From Carposina sasakii (lineage: Eukaryota; Arthropoda; Insecta; Lepidoptera; Carposinidae): DNA of 64,000 nucleotides. Both the position numbers and the translations under genes were made by a program. The stretch is taken from NCBI GenBank assembly GCA_014607495.2, contig CP053167.1:7502001-7566000 (forward strand), written 5' to 3'. The notes below the pieces were generated by a model. That model worked only from the letters and a program-made list of their open reading frames with translations, ran no database searches and had not been told where the DNA came from. Shown here one piece after another: positions 30,535 to 40,764 of this stretch (its first letter is position 1; each line of letters opens with the position of its first letter).

Positions 30535-31145
30535 ATACAGGATGTTTTTTCGTTGCTACCCTTAACGTACTCTATACATCAAATAAAGTAAGTTTATGCC
30601 AAAAAATGCTGGTAAAACATGTCAATTCTTTTGAAAAAAAAATTTAATTACTTGATCTGGCGAAATTTATAGTGTCTAGTGTTTATGCTAGTTTTTTCAT
30701 AGACAGATATTAATTACGACGCCCGCGACTCCGTCCGCGTGGACTGCAGAAAAAATAAAATGTCGATATTATCCGGGATAAAAACATTTTTCCGGGATAA
30801 AAAGTAGCCTATATGTCAAGTGGGACCTGTCACAACATATTCCTGAAAACTGCATCGAAATCGGTTTAGTCGTTTTTGAGATTTTGAGATTAGTGTGCAC
30901 AAACATCGATCCGTTACAATTTTTTTATATAAAATATATGTATATAGATTTCTCGTGAAAAAATTTTGCTAGACGCGTCAATGTGCATTTATGCAGAAAA
31001 ACGCAGTCTATGTTCTCAACTTTGGACCTTAATATTTTGGAAACCAGACACTTCCCAGGTATGGTTTCCATGGATAAAAATGATCGTGATGATGAGGAGA
31101 TTTCCGCAGTTTTCGGTAACGTTGACGACCAAAAATCATTCTGTA
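30535..31145 (+). mobile_element. MITE family C interrupted by a Helitron-like copy
   Basis: Left 30535-30715 (ATACAGGATGTTTTTTCGTT to GACAGATATTAATTA) and right 30950-31145 (TTTCTCGTGAAAAAATTTTG to GACCAAAAATCATTCTGTAT). The two halves join cleanly when the insertion is removed. Confidence 0.8.
30716..30949 (-). mobile_element. Helitron-like family D, nested
   Basis: On the minus strand it starts TCTATATACATATATTTTAT and ends GCGGGCGTCG, about 6 bp short of the usual CTAGT. Internal ATTATCCGGGATAAAAACAT, AAGTGGGACCTGTCACAACA and ATCGGTTTAGTCGTTTTTGA are typical of the family. Confidence 0.75.
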
Positions 31146-31300
31146 TAATCTATACATATAACAAAAATGTAACGGATCGCTGTCTGTACATGGAAGATAT
31201 ATATGAGAAAAAATATTATAGGAGACCTTTATCAACGCAATAGTATCTCAAAAGAATGATTTTTTGAATTTTTGTCTGTTTGTCTGTGCTGCTGTGTGCC
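31146..31300 (+). mobile_element. Helitron-like family D, 5' part of a split copy
   Basis: TCTATACATATAACAAAAAT, GATCGCTGTCTGTACATGGA and TTATCAACGCAATAGTATCT. The 3' part resumes at 31712. Confidence 0.7.
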
Positions 31301-31711
31301 ACCTTGATGTTGAAATAAAGTAAGTTTATGCCCTGGGAATTTTTTTTTTATTTTTTGAGTGAAAAAAATAGGAATAATACTACCTGCTAGCTGCTCAGAA
31401 AAACGCAGTTTTTCCCGGACCCTAATATTTTGCATAGGTATGCTGTACAAAGGAGATCAGTAGAGGACGACATGAGCTCTGGGAGTGAAAAAAATAGGAA
31501 TAATATTACAGCTGCTCTTTTTCCCGGGCATACTGTACAAGTCAGTAGAGGGACATGAGGGTCTTGGTGTTTTGTAGGCGAATGGGCTGACCACCTGTCA
31601 CTACTAACCGAACTTGTACATCTCAACTCTACCCTTAAAATTGGTCAGAAGTGGCACCATGTGGTCCTATCGGCCCTTGGTGCTCTGCCTACCCCGTAAG
31701 GGATAGAGGCG
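31301..31711. other. Scrambled insertion inside the split Helitron-like copy
   Basis: Pieces of family C (GTAAGTTTATGCC about 31320; CAGAAAAACGCAGTTTTTCC about 31397; GACCCTAATATTTTGCATAG) are mixed with two copies of GTGAAAAAAATAGGAATAAT (about 31360 and 31485). The segment ends with a family E copy (31625-31711: GGTCAGAAGTGGCACCATGT, CTACCCCGTAAGGGATAGAG). Confidence 0.5.
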
Positions 31712-31905
31712 TGATTATATCTAGCGCTAATTCAGAAACGGCTGAACCGATTTGGATGCAGTTTTCAAGAATATATTGTGACAGGTCCCACTTAACACAT
31801 GGGCTATACTTTTTATCCCGGGAAAATGTTTATATTTCGGATAATTTCGGCATTTAATATTTTGTGTAGTCAACGCGGACGGAGTCGCAGACGTCTACTA
31901 GTAGC
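31712..31905 (+). mobile_element. Helitron-like family D, 3' part of the split copy
   Basis: GCTAATTCAGAAACGGCTGA, GTGACAGGTCCCACTTAACA and CGCGGACGGAGTCGCAGACG, ending GTCTACTAG followed by T. Confidence 0.7.
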
Positions 31906-32633
31906 TACTTAATATATTATTACATTCGTCATTGTTTTTATCGCACCATTTAAAAAACATTTAAGATAAACCAACTAGTACTACCCTTCGATACTTGACC
32001 AACTAGAATAACTTATTTAGAAAATAGGTACATTTTAAAGTATCCACTTAAAAAGGTCTCTAACGCCAGAAGTGATAGAGTTTAGTGCAAGTTTGCGTTA
32101 AGTCCGTATAAAAACAGAGTTACGTTAAAAGCTCCTAAGATTCACAAACGACACTTCTCAGTCCATTTGTCTTGCGATAAAGGTTTTAGGGTTCCATAGA
32201 AAAGGGAATTTCGTTTGAACCTATTTTTATCAAAATCCATTTTTAAATAAAAAAAAAGCTACGAGATATCAAACAGAGATATGGAGTAGATCGAACAGAC
32301 GTTTAGCACAGTATATCGTCCTAAAATTCCGCTAACCTTTACTGTTATTGAAATTTGCAAAATTAGACTAAAATAAATCAAAAAATTCTTTTTTAAATCT
32401 ATCAACGTATGATAGATAAATACGTAGCTTCACAAGTAAACCTAGTTTTACATACTGTGAAAAGCGTCTCTTATTTCAAAACAAAAGAGAGTCAATGTTT
32501 CTACTGCAGTGGAGTTGAGGACATTCCCGCCTCGTTTGCGTATTTGCTCCCCTCTGTAGACCATCAGAGAGGCAGCCCTTCGTATTAACCCTACCTAGGG
32601 TATCTCAGCGCCGTATGCGCAGCATCAGATGGC
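31906..32633. other. No gene recognised
   Basis: AT-rich to 32500. 32510-32625 is GC-richer (CATTCCCGCCTCGTTTGCGT, GACCATCAGAGAGGCAGCCC) and leads into a minisatellite, but I cannot name it. Confidence 0.4.
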
Positions 32634-32743
32634 ATTGTTTCAGCCTTCAACATCGGCATTGTTTCAGCCTTCATTGGCATTGTTTCAGCCTTCAACATCG
32701 GCATTGTTTCAGCCTTCACATTGGCATTGTTTCAGCCATCACC
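32634..32743 (+). repeat. Minisatellite, ~5 units of 18-24 bp
   Basis: GGCATTGTTTCAGCCTTC recurs five times, separated alternately by AACATC and ATT/ACATT spacers. The derived RHCFSLQ repeats come from the array itself. Confidence 0.9.
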
Positions 32744-33377
32744 TCACAACTGTACCTACATCTGTCATGCAACTGGTTACAGTGTAATAGGGGAATTAGA
32801 ACGGCTCCCCGTAAACCGCTATCCTGAGTAGAAACGGACTCCCATGTATGACCTTGTTCCGGCCGTATATATGCAACGATCGAGCAAAACTTCGATATCG
32901 CGTTCTAGAATTATTGCGAGATAAGTGTTTGAAATGTACTAATTTTAGTCTATACTTATTAATATTGTTCTTAAATACATTAAGATTACAAGTATTCTCA
33001 TTTTAGTGCAAAAATACGCATGAAAATAGCATTTTAAAATCATGTACAATGCGAGTGAGGGATAGACTTATGCGCATGACGAGGGAACAGACAAGGTGAA
33101 CAACAATAGTATCAAATCCACGCGACGCTCGCGCCATCCCGTAGCTGGTGTGCGAATTAACGATGTACTTATCAGAAGATAATTTAGTATTGTGATACAT
33201 TATTTATAAATTCTAAAAATATGATAATTTATTCTGCTATGGATTGCTGAGTTACATTACTAGTTTTTTTTTGTATTTATGATTGATGTGTTATTAAAAT
33301 CTAAATAAAACCAGCAAGTTTAATTTATCTGACCTTATTACAGACAGACCTATAGTCAGAGGGAATATTTGTAGGTT
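32744..33377. other. No gene recognised
   Basis: Mixed GC (GGCTCCCCGTAAACCGCTAT near 32800) then AT-rich. No supported feature. Confidence 0.4.
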
Positions 33378-33546
33378 AGCAGCAGCGCCTCCCGTGCTGA
33401 CAACATAGTTCAAAAATCACACTGCGGTTACCAACCCGCCTGCCCAGCGTGATAACTCTGGGCAAAAACCCCCCTCTGGCAGTAGCTTTGTGGCGTGCCC
33501 TGGAGGAGACCTACGTTCAGTATTGGACTGCAATAGGCTGAAGATA
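33378..33546 (+). mobile_element. SINE family A, 5' truncated
   Basis: CAGCAGCGCCTCCCGTGCTG to GACTGCAATAGGCTGAAGAT, with one substitution every ~10 bases, so an older copy. Confidence 0.75.
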
Positions 33547-33721
33547 AGACATGATATACCTAGGTATCTAAGTAAGCCTATAGCATTTACCTACTTATTT
33601 AACTGGAGCTGTTAACATTACGACCACGAAACCAACTAATTTGAAGCCTTTAACATAAGACATACCCAGATCATTATTATGTTACATTATTATAATGTGG
33701 TATATTTAATGTCCTCTGCTT

Positions 33722-33923
33722 ATGCCGGGCTGCACTAGAATACATAAGCTGCATTTTCTCCCGTGCACGTCGTAAAAGTTAACTAAGGAACTGGAGCATT
33801 ATGTCAGATGATGACCTAGCTAATTCACTAATCAGTAACATCCTCGCTACGCTAAACGTGCTGTGGGATCTCGTTTATGATATTTCTGGCTACCCCATTT
33901 TGGGAACACAGCTGTGTGCATAT
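33722..33923 (+). repeat. Repeat family B, nearly complete
   Basis: GCCGGGCTGCACTAGAATAC, GACCTAGCTAATTCACTAAT, GCTACGCTAAACGTGCTGTG, GGCTACCCCATTTTGGGAAC and a short ATATA tail. Confidence 0.75.
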
Positions 33924-34918
33924 ACAGGGTGTGTGTGACAGCCAGGCAAATACTGAAATGCTGAACAAGTAGGTACCATTGTATCAAATTCAAATTCAAA
34001 ATTTTAATTCATGAGGTTTTTTTTACAATGGTATGGTCTTTCCTTTTAAGTTATTATTGTGTTGAGCTATACGACAGTGGTATTACTCGCAGGAAATGTA
34101 TTTTTGATTTGATTATCAGTAATCTTTGCTCTCCGCGCCAATTGTATCGGGCGATCCTGTGACTAATTAAATGGGCTTATTTAATATTGGTGACACATTG
34201 CTGTTTATTGGATCACTTGTGACTCTCCATTAGGATTTTTTTTAAATAATTAATAGGATTACGCTTGACCACAACGCGCCTAATGGTAAGCACCGTTGCA
34301 GTCTAAGATGGAACGCGCTTGCCTAAAAGAAACCGGTTCACTCTCGCTTTGAAGACCGCAAGATTATAGTTCACGGGGAACAGGGATTCAGGCAGGGAGT
34401 TCCACAGCTTGGCCGTTCGCTCTATGAATGTAGAAGCAAAACGCTTAGTACGAGTTTTCGGCACTTCAACTGTGAACCGGTGTCGCCTTGACGTTTCCCT
34501 GGTCGTCCGGTGGTAGAAGGGTGCTGGGGGAATTAGGTCGTGAAGTCCCAACGCACACTCCCCGAAATGTAACCTGTAGAATACCGAGAGACTTGCAACT
34601 TTACGTCGATGCTCAAGACTTTGCAATCTAGCTTTGCACAGTGAGTCATTGCCGATCAGCCTTATTTAAATCAGTTATTTAAACTTTTTTGAGGGCAACT
34701 TTTTTTTAAATTATCTTTTGGTTGAAATTTTATCTTCAAGTCATTACCTAAGGCCTAATTAAACAAACCAAATTATTTCTTTCCGGAAAATATGAAAAAA
34801 ATGTCGGAAAATTTTGGAATTTTCCTGCGGAAATTTTCAGTGTTTTTCACCTTAGAATCATGGTCTGAAGTCATGGTATCAATGTTTGCCTGGCTGTCAC
34901 AAACATCCTGTATATATG
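33924..34918. mobile_element. ~1-kb TIR element (family N) containing a LINE fragment
   Basis: Left end TATACAGGGTGTGTGTGACA then GCCAGGCAAATACTGAAAT. The reverse complement of the right end is TATATACAGGATGTTTGTGA then CAGCCAGGCAAACATTGAT. The right-end type also occurs alone at about 40725-40770, 52085-52165 and 55080-55137. The interior holds a 5'-truncated LINE terminus (34237-34660). Confidence 0.6.
34237..34660 (-). pseudogene. Jockey/CR1-like LINE C-terminal domain
   Basis: Minus-strand frame, open from about 34660 to 34303, reading RLIGNDSLCKARLQSLEHRR, KVASLSVFYRLHFGECALGL, PPAPFYHRT, HRFTVEVPKTRTKRFASTF, TAKLWNSLPESLFP and VFKARVNRFLLG. This SLEHRR..ASL.VFYR..G.C signature is the C-terminal end of an RT very common in Lepidoptera. 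The 3' flank, GACTGCAACGGTGCTTACCA then TTGTGGTCAAGCGTAATCCT, matches the remembered LINE 3' end and stops near 34237. No palm domain. It differs from the LINEs at 2.2 and 28.7 kb. Confidence 0.8.
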
Positions 34919-34927
34919 TATGTATGT

Positions 34928-35432
34928 ACTAGTGGACGCCCGCGACTCCGTCCGCGTGGACTGCAGAAAAAACTAAATGTGGAAATTATCCGGGATAAAA
35001 ACATTTTCCTGGGATAAAAAGTATCCTATATGTTAAGTGGGACTTGTCACAATATATTTGTGATTAGCTATAGTAAGTAGTCAGGTGTATAGATTTAACT
35101 TCATATTTTTTATATTGGTTACACTGTATACATATTGTTTTTATTTTATGGACTTTACAGTGGGTTGGTGTCCCTACACTGTATTATTGTAAAGTTTTTG
35201 AACTCAAATAAATTAAATTAAAAATTAAAAAATATTCCTGAAAACTGCATCGAAACCAGTTGGGCCGTTTCTGAGAATACGTGCACAAACGCACAGACAA
35301 ACAAACAAAAATTCCAAAAATCATTTTTTTGGTTAGGTACTATTGCGTTGATAAAGGTCTCTTATAATATTTTTTCTCATATATCTTCAATGTACAGACA
35401 GCGATCCGTTACATTTTTATTATATGTTTATA
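34928..35432 (-). mobile_element. Helitron-like family D, full ends, internally interrupted
   Basis: On the minus strand it starts near ATAAACATATAATAAAAATG and ends GCGGGCGTCCACTAG at 34931. Between AATATATT and CCTGAAAAC about 170 bp are inserted (35062-35230). The insert includes TTGTAAAGTTTTTGAACTCA, ends AAATAAATTAAATTAAAAAT, and may be a short retroposed 3' end. Confidence 0.75.
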
Positions 35433-35570
35433 AGAAGAAGATAGATGGCAGGAGATGCAGCTGACGTATTCCGCAACAATTTCCTAAGAACAAAATTTAT
35501 GAAAGCACTTCCTCTTTCTTGCTACTCCTTGATGTAGAGCCAATTACAAATAACATAGCTTCCCGATTAA

Positions 35571-35922
35571 ATCTATATCTATCTATACATATAATAAAAA
35601 TGTAACTGATCGCTGTCTGTACATGGAAGATATATGAGAAAAAATATTATAGGAGACCTTTATCAACGCAATAGTACCCAAAATAAAGATTTTTCGAATT
35701 TTTGTGTCTGTTTGTCGGTTTGTCTGTTTGTCTGTGCGTTTGTGCACGCTAATCTCAGAAACAGCTGAACCGATTTCAATGCAATTTTCAGGAATATATT
35801 GTGACAGGTCCCACTTAACATATAGGCTACTTTTTATCCCGGGAAAATGTTTTTATCCCGGATAATTTCATTTGTTTTTTCTCTAGTCCACGCGGATGGA
35901 GTCGCGGGCATCCACTAGTATT
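35571..35922 (+). mobile_element. Helitron-like family D, full length (~350 bp)
   Basis: TCTATACATATAATAAAAAT ... GGAGACCTTTATCAACGCAA ... CTGTTTGTCTGTGCGTTTGT ... GAACCGATTTCAATGCAATT ... TTTATCCCGGATAATTTCAT, ending GTCGCGGGCATCCACTAG followed by T. It is the best reference copy in the window. Confidence 0.8.
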
Positions 35923-36275
35923 AAAAAAAACTCTACTTTTTAACGATTTACAAAGGGAATTTTAATAGCCTCACGCCATAGTTTGAAACTTGACGAACCA
36001 ATTGCTTGACTTACGTATAAGTGCTGAAAATAGTCCTGAAATTTATCCAGAAAGAATTTACGTAGCTAAGAATAATTGTTATATTGTGTTGTGGAACTTT
36101 TGGTATTAATTATTTTTACCCGATTACGCCAGAGGGAGGGTTATGTTTACCTGAAACAAATATAAAAAAACGTTAATACATGATATATAAATGATGATTA
36201 CATTATAATTCTATGCCTATGTGGGTATTTAAAGAGAAAAACAATTTTTAGCATGTGTGTCCATCATAATTAATA
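35923..36275. other. No gene recognised
   Basis: AT-rich, no supported feature. Confidence 0.4.
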
Positions 36276-36761
36276 AATAAACTTTTACACTAAAACTTTT
36301 ACTGTTAATTTATAACGTCATTTCAAATTTAACACATTTGACACAATTTATATGTTATAAAAGCTTGTCGCGACATTTAAGTACTCGTATTTACGTTCTT
36401 ACTTTTAAATATTTATTAGGCAGCATCTTTGTGTTGATGTTTCAGATTTTCCCATATTGTTCCCACGCATATCGAAGAAATATCCGTCGACCCTTCCAGA
36501 GCTTCGTGTAGAGTAAGAGAGTAATATACAACAGGGTTCGCCCCGGTGCCCCGAGGTGGTATGTTCACGACATCATGTCATCATGCCACTCAGTCCTCGG
36601 CACGGCCTCACCTTGACTTATTAAAAATTTAAAACTAAGAAAGTAAATACGAGTACTTAAATGTCGCGACAAGCTTTTATAACATATAAATTGTGTCAAA
36701 TGTGTTAAATTTGAAATGACGTTATAAATTAACAGTAAAAGTTTTATTGTAAAAGTTTATT
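36276..36761. mobile_element. 143-bp near-perfect inverted repeat with a 200-bp loop
   Basis: Left arm 36276-36418 and right arm 36619-36761 are reverse complements with only a handful of mismatches, most of them near the loop. The arms are AT-rich (CATTTGACACAATTTATATG, AGCTTGTCGCGACATTTAAG), while the loop is clearly richer in GC. Architecture fits a foldback/Pack-type element or a recent inverted duplication. No convincing target duplication. Confidence 0.8.
36416..36577 (-). CDS. 53-codon open frame in the inverted-repeat loop, possible captured exon
   Basis: Not recognised as a known family. The minus-strand frame lies almost wholly within the loop. It begins after a TGA, has no ATG start, and ends TAA exactly where the left arm begins (the stop is part of the arm). 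Composition is protein-like: VVNIPPRGTGANPVVYY, SLTLHEALEGSTDISSIC and VGTIWENLKHQHKDAA. No signal peptide or membrane segment is seen. It may be a host exon or another element's gene captured between the arms, or an accidental frame. Without a start codon it would need a splice acceptor, and none is obvious. Confidence 0.3.
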   Translation of the reverse strand, partial: HDVVNIPPRGTGANPVVYYSLTLHEALEGSTDISSICVGTIWENLKHQHKDAA

Positions 36762-36984
36762 TTTTCTTTTTAGCGCATTTAAATAAAAGCTTGTTTTTAA
36801 AAAGGTTTTTTTACCTAAATTTTATTTTATACTTTTTAGTTTTCACCTGGTAAGTTCCTAAGTCTGTTTATCTCATTCAAAGCATCATTATTGCAAGGTC
36901 GTTTGCCAGTTAATTTTGAACAGTCCAGCTCTTCAATGAGGAGCCCTTCTAATGACTTCACCCTACTCAATTGCTTAAAAATAT
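36762..36984. other. No gene recognised
   Basis: AT-rich. ATTTAAATAAAAGCTTGTTT at about 36778 repeats the end word of the element below. Confidence 0.4.
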
Positions 36985-37310
36985 CTGTTTCTAAATAGAT
37001 TTTCAAGTTTTAGAAGTCCGCCATATTGGATTAAGAGTGACGTCACATTTTTTTCGAGTTACTCTCAGCTAGCCCTTTAATTTGATACCCATATTGTAGG
37101 AATGCATTAAAAATAATTTGTCCGCCATTGTGGGTATGCCGCCATGTTGGATTTAGAATGACGTCACACTGTTAATCATGCATTGTCATCCGAACTGAAC
37201 GTGCTCACCAAATTTCAGCCCAATCGGTTGAGGGCAAGTGCCTTAAAATTGAGTTGTAAGATTTCACCCGAACAAACATACATTGCAAGTTAAATAAAAG
37301 CTTGTAATAA
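36985..37310 (+). repeat. Interspersed repeat with GCCGCCATGTTGGATTTAGA motif
   Basis: GTCCGCCATATTGGATTAAG and GCCGCCATGTTGGATTTAGA (each followed by ATGACGTCAC-like or GTGACGTCAC-like words) form an internal direct repeat ~130 bp apart. The end, ACCAAATTTCAGCCCAATCG ... ACCCGAACAAACATACATTG ... TAAATAAAAGCTTGTAATA, recalls a Helitron-like class. No TIRs. Confidence 0.55.
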
Positions 37311-38154
37311 TAAAAATATAAAAGATCCAACAAGAACTTTGGTTAAGTACTATTAAAAAATATTTCACATACTATCATTTATAATAATATCACATTACAT
37401 ACTTATTGCTTGGCCAATTGTATATGTTTCAATTGCCTTTTTCTGGTTGCCTCTGTTGATCCTAACTTACAGGAGTGGCAAAGCCGGGAATTAGGGGTGG
37501 GCCAATCCCGGTAATAAAAAATAATAACGTCCAAATTTTAAAAAATAAACAACAATCTATCTCAAATGGAAACAAATAAAGGAATCTACTTAGAATAATG
37601 ATTCGCTCAACAACAAATAGTATGCCGTACACGTCATACACGAGCTCGAACCTCAAAATCTGAGCGGAGCGAAGACCAATCATTAATTAAGGGAATCTAA
37701 CACATTCGAAACAAATGATATGTTTTTCAGTAAATAAAACAGCGAAACTAGCGACATCACGCTCCAGGAAACCCGTATTCTCCGTGAACACTCACAAATG
37801 CAGTGGCGCCGCTACGCTTCAGAGAAACTTGATCACTCACAAAGAGACGCAAGAGAGCTAATTTTAGGTGTTCAATGTGGAAATGAAATTTCTAGTTTCA
37901 AAAGGACACTCGTTTTGAGGTTCCTATGTAGACTAATGAATGGATTCGTCCGTTTTTTATTTACTTAACGCTGCCTTTTCAAAATGGTTATTTTAGTGCG
38001 AATCACTCTTTGATAGATAAATTTGTTGTATAGACATATCGGTTAAAAGGGATATAAGGATTAGCCACCAAAAATAAGGGAAATTCGTGTCGAGATCTTA
38101 TGCCGGACGGCGTCGAAGGTTCTGAATTCGAATCCCGGGTGTTTGTTTGCCTGC
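37311..38154. other. No gene recognised
   Basis: Mostly AT-rich. 38090-38140 has a lone B-box-like word, GAATTCGAATCCCGGG, just upstream of the SINE, perhaps from another SINE head. The minus-strand frame at 37462-37683 has no recognisable motif. Confidence 0.4.
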
Positions 38155-38420
38155 CTAGCGGTGATAGCCCAATGGTAAAGACGTTCGACTCGTAGTTCGC
38201 CTTGAAGTTCAATCCCAGTCACGGGCCTGTATCAGTGAATTTATTTCATCTACGGATTTAAGAATTCTAAAATTGTAACAAGCTATACCCAAGAAGGTTG
38301 GCGTCAAGCGAGCAGCCAGCCATAAAACAATGCCAAATCCTGAATCCTGAATATGAATTTCGAATGAAGAAGAATTGCACCGAATAAATAATGGCATAAC
38401 AGCAGGAAGTTGATGATGAT
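38155..38420 (+). mobile_element. tRNA-headed SINE (type 1 head, second body)
   Basis: Head GCGGTGATAGCCCAATGGTA (A-box) and AAGTTCAATCCCAGTCACGG (B-box), body CCCAAGAAGGTTGGCGTCAA and CCATAAAACAATGCCAAATC. It ends near GTTGATGATGAT. It is the clearest head-to-body copy of this subtype. Confidence 0.75.
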
Positions 38421-38656
38421 TTTCCAGATAATAATATAACAGAAACAAACGAGTTAGCTAAATCAATTATTCTCTCAATTTACCTATCTGATTAATGTTT
38501 TTGGTTACATGCCAATAGAAAACTTATTGTTTGTTTATTGTAACTATTGTCTGCTAAATAGGGACTGACGGATATTGTCTGATTTGTAAGAATAGTGTCA
38601 AATTGTTACAAGGTTTGCTCTTGGTCTCTTTTCTGTAGATGGCCTTTTGTCGTAGT

Positions 38657-38832
38657 ATAGGAACCTTAGACAATGTTACAATTATTATATAGCGAAGTTC
38701 GCAAAGTTATCGAAACATTTTCTCCAATCCTTCCTTCATTTAGCGCCGTGATGAAGTCTAATCATGTTGTTTATGGAGAAGTTTAATTGGGATAATTTTG
38801 CGACCGTCGCTCATAAAATTGTTACATTGACT
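38657..38832. mobile_element. MITE family K
   Basis: Left end TATAGGAACCTTAGACAATG then TTACAATTATT, right end AAAATTGTTACATTGACT. ~20-bp imperfect TIRs. The interior has CCTTCCTTCATTTAGCGCCG. Confidence 0.6.
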
Positions 38833-38885
38833 AAATGCTATGGATAGATCATTCGAAGAGAAGAATATTCGCTTTGATTAAACTA

Positions 38886-39021
38886 AGGGCCGATTCTCAC
38901 AATGGTCAGATAGCTTATCTGAAGGATAAAGATGATGTCTGAAATTTGATCAAGATAGAAATAGGATTAACTTTATACTTACTTCAGATAGGATATCTGA
39001 CTATTGGCAATATCGGCCCTA
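38886..39021. mobile_element. MITE family M, palindromic, ~135 bp
   Basis: Left GGGCCGATTCTCACAATGGT then CAGATAGCTTATCTGAAGG. The reverse complement of the right end is AGGGCCGATATTGCCAATAG then TCAGATATCCTATCTGAAG. Second copy at 56477-56616. Confidence 0.75.
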
Positions 39022-39089
39022 AAAGTGAAAGTAGGTAATTTCAAAATGTCATCCATTTGAGACGAATTTTATTGATGTTTGTTTATACT

Positions 39090-39284
39090 AGGACCTTAGA
39101 CATAGTAACATTATATCTCGATCATAGAGGTTCACCACCGACACAATTGCGCCAATAAGCAGCCTTCATTTTTGCGTATTCGTCAAGTCACGTGACAAAG
39201 ACTAACCTAAGTTCTATTGGTACGATTGTTGCGCTATTTAACATCAATACGAAATAATGTTACATTGTCCTACCATCCTGACCA
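39090..39284. mobile_element. MITE family K, second copy
   Basis: ACTAGGACCTTAGACATAGT then AACATTATAT at the left; AATAATGTTACATTGTCCTA at the right. The interior GCAGCCTTCATTTTTGCGTA matches the first copy. Confidence 0.65.
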
Positions 39285-40025
39285 TTTTCCACCATATTAA
39301 TTATTATAAGTGATAACCCCTATATAAATGTTAAAAAAATCATGTATTTAATACCGGAAATTGGGCCATTAATGACCGGAAATGGGAACGAGTGAATGGG
39401 GTGAGCGGCCATTGCCCTGCAATGCGATATTATTGCCTAATATTACACAATAGCACTTATGTATTTTATTGAAGTACAATATAATTATTTATATTTTTAA
39501 CCTACCAGGACTCTTTACTGAATTATTCACTGGATTAATCGATAAATAGACACTTATGAGATAAAAGTACTAGAAAAACCTTCGTCAGGTCCTGAAATTA
39601 GTTTCATATACGAAAAAATGCTTGGGGCTATCGAGTGGACTTACAAATCGATATTGTTTGTAAACAATAGAAACAAAAATAAGAACACAGTAAGGTATTT
39701 CTTAACACGACTAAATCGGACCAATGATAGTACAAGGAAAAATTGCAAACATCAGTCAAGCCATTCAAAAGAAATAATAAGCAAGTAACGTTCCATTGTC
39801 CTATAAGATCAGAACCGGGGAAAAAAGCGGGGAAAAGCTGAAATGATGGATACAAGGGTGATTTATTAAATAGCATTTATACGGACGTCGCTAGCACTTA
39901 CAGAATTAAAGGGACAGGGCTAAAAAAAATGGGTGTGACTGTGACAAGAAACTTTCGCTGGGTTCTGTAGAATATGTTTAAAATGGAATATGCATCAGCA
40001 TCATATATCCTATAAATGTCTATTA
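39285..40025. other. No gene recognised
   Basis: AT-rich. Two minus-strand frames (39628-39876, 39898-40113) lack recognisable motifs. Confidence 0.4.
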
Positions 40026-40160
40026 GCAATACCCGAGAAGGGTTGGCGTCAGGCAGGCAGCCGGCCGTAAAACAAATGCCATCTTTGGCATTGTGAGTTT
40101 CGAAAGAAATCATATTGCGCAGACCCCATAAGTAATGGGATAGCTAAAGGCAGACGGCAT
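40026..40160 (+). mobile_element. Type 1 (second body) SINE, headless
   Basis: ATACCCGAGAAGGGTTGGCG, CAGCCGGCCGTAAAACAAAT and GACCCCATAAGTAATGGGAT. The tRNA head is missing. Confidence 0.65.
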
Positions 40161-40473
40161 CGTAGATTATTGTAATAATTATAATAGAAAGATTTATTAG
40201 TATAACTTGCGGTGCGTAACATCACACATGGTTTATATAGCACCTAAGACGTTTAAATATTGATATCCACAAAAAGTGAATTGCTTGTCATCTTCATGTA
40301 AGATTTTTAGACAAAAGAACATAAACAAAAAGCGACTTCACACGTCGTTTTTGAGTCTACGATCAAGGATCCCTAAAATATTCCGATTTTTTGTAACAAT
40401 TTTTCTGATACTCAATTCCATTTTACGCGCTTAACGTCAGACAGAATTGTCTTCTCAAATGCGAAGATAGTCC

Positions 40474-40720
40474 TAAGAAAGATTGAATGAATGACCGTAT
40501 TTAATTCAATGGTTTTTATTTTTGCGGATATTTTTCTTATTTCTGAAAAATGTTGAAGTTATTCAACTGAACTCGCATCTAAACTTAAAGATCTCACATG
40601 ATTTATATTATAAACGAGATATATTGACGAAATCAATATTAAGTAAGTACAACATGTAAGTTATTTTTTAGTAACCAATGGGGTTCGGAATCGCGCGGAT
40701 GACCGATAGATAACAATGGT
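40474..40720 (+). repeat. Direct duplication, copy 1
   Basis: AAGATTGAATGAATGACCGT ... CAACTGAACTCGCATCTAAA ... GTACAACATGTAAGTTATTT. Near-identical to 41966-42190, ~1.5 kb downstream in the same orientation. A shared TTTTTTTTGTAAAATTGTAA word (about 40770 and 42197) may extend it. Confidence 0.85.
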
Positions 40721-40764
40721 ACTTGTTCAGTGTTTCATTCAGTATTTGCTTGTCCTTGTATTAC

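Noticed and set aside
32615..32827. His/Cys/Phe-rich repeat protein
   Set aside because: It is the translation of a short minisatellite.
37462..38448. Three minus-strand frames of 69-79 codons
   Set aside because: AT-driven composition, no motifs, and the third crosses a SINE.
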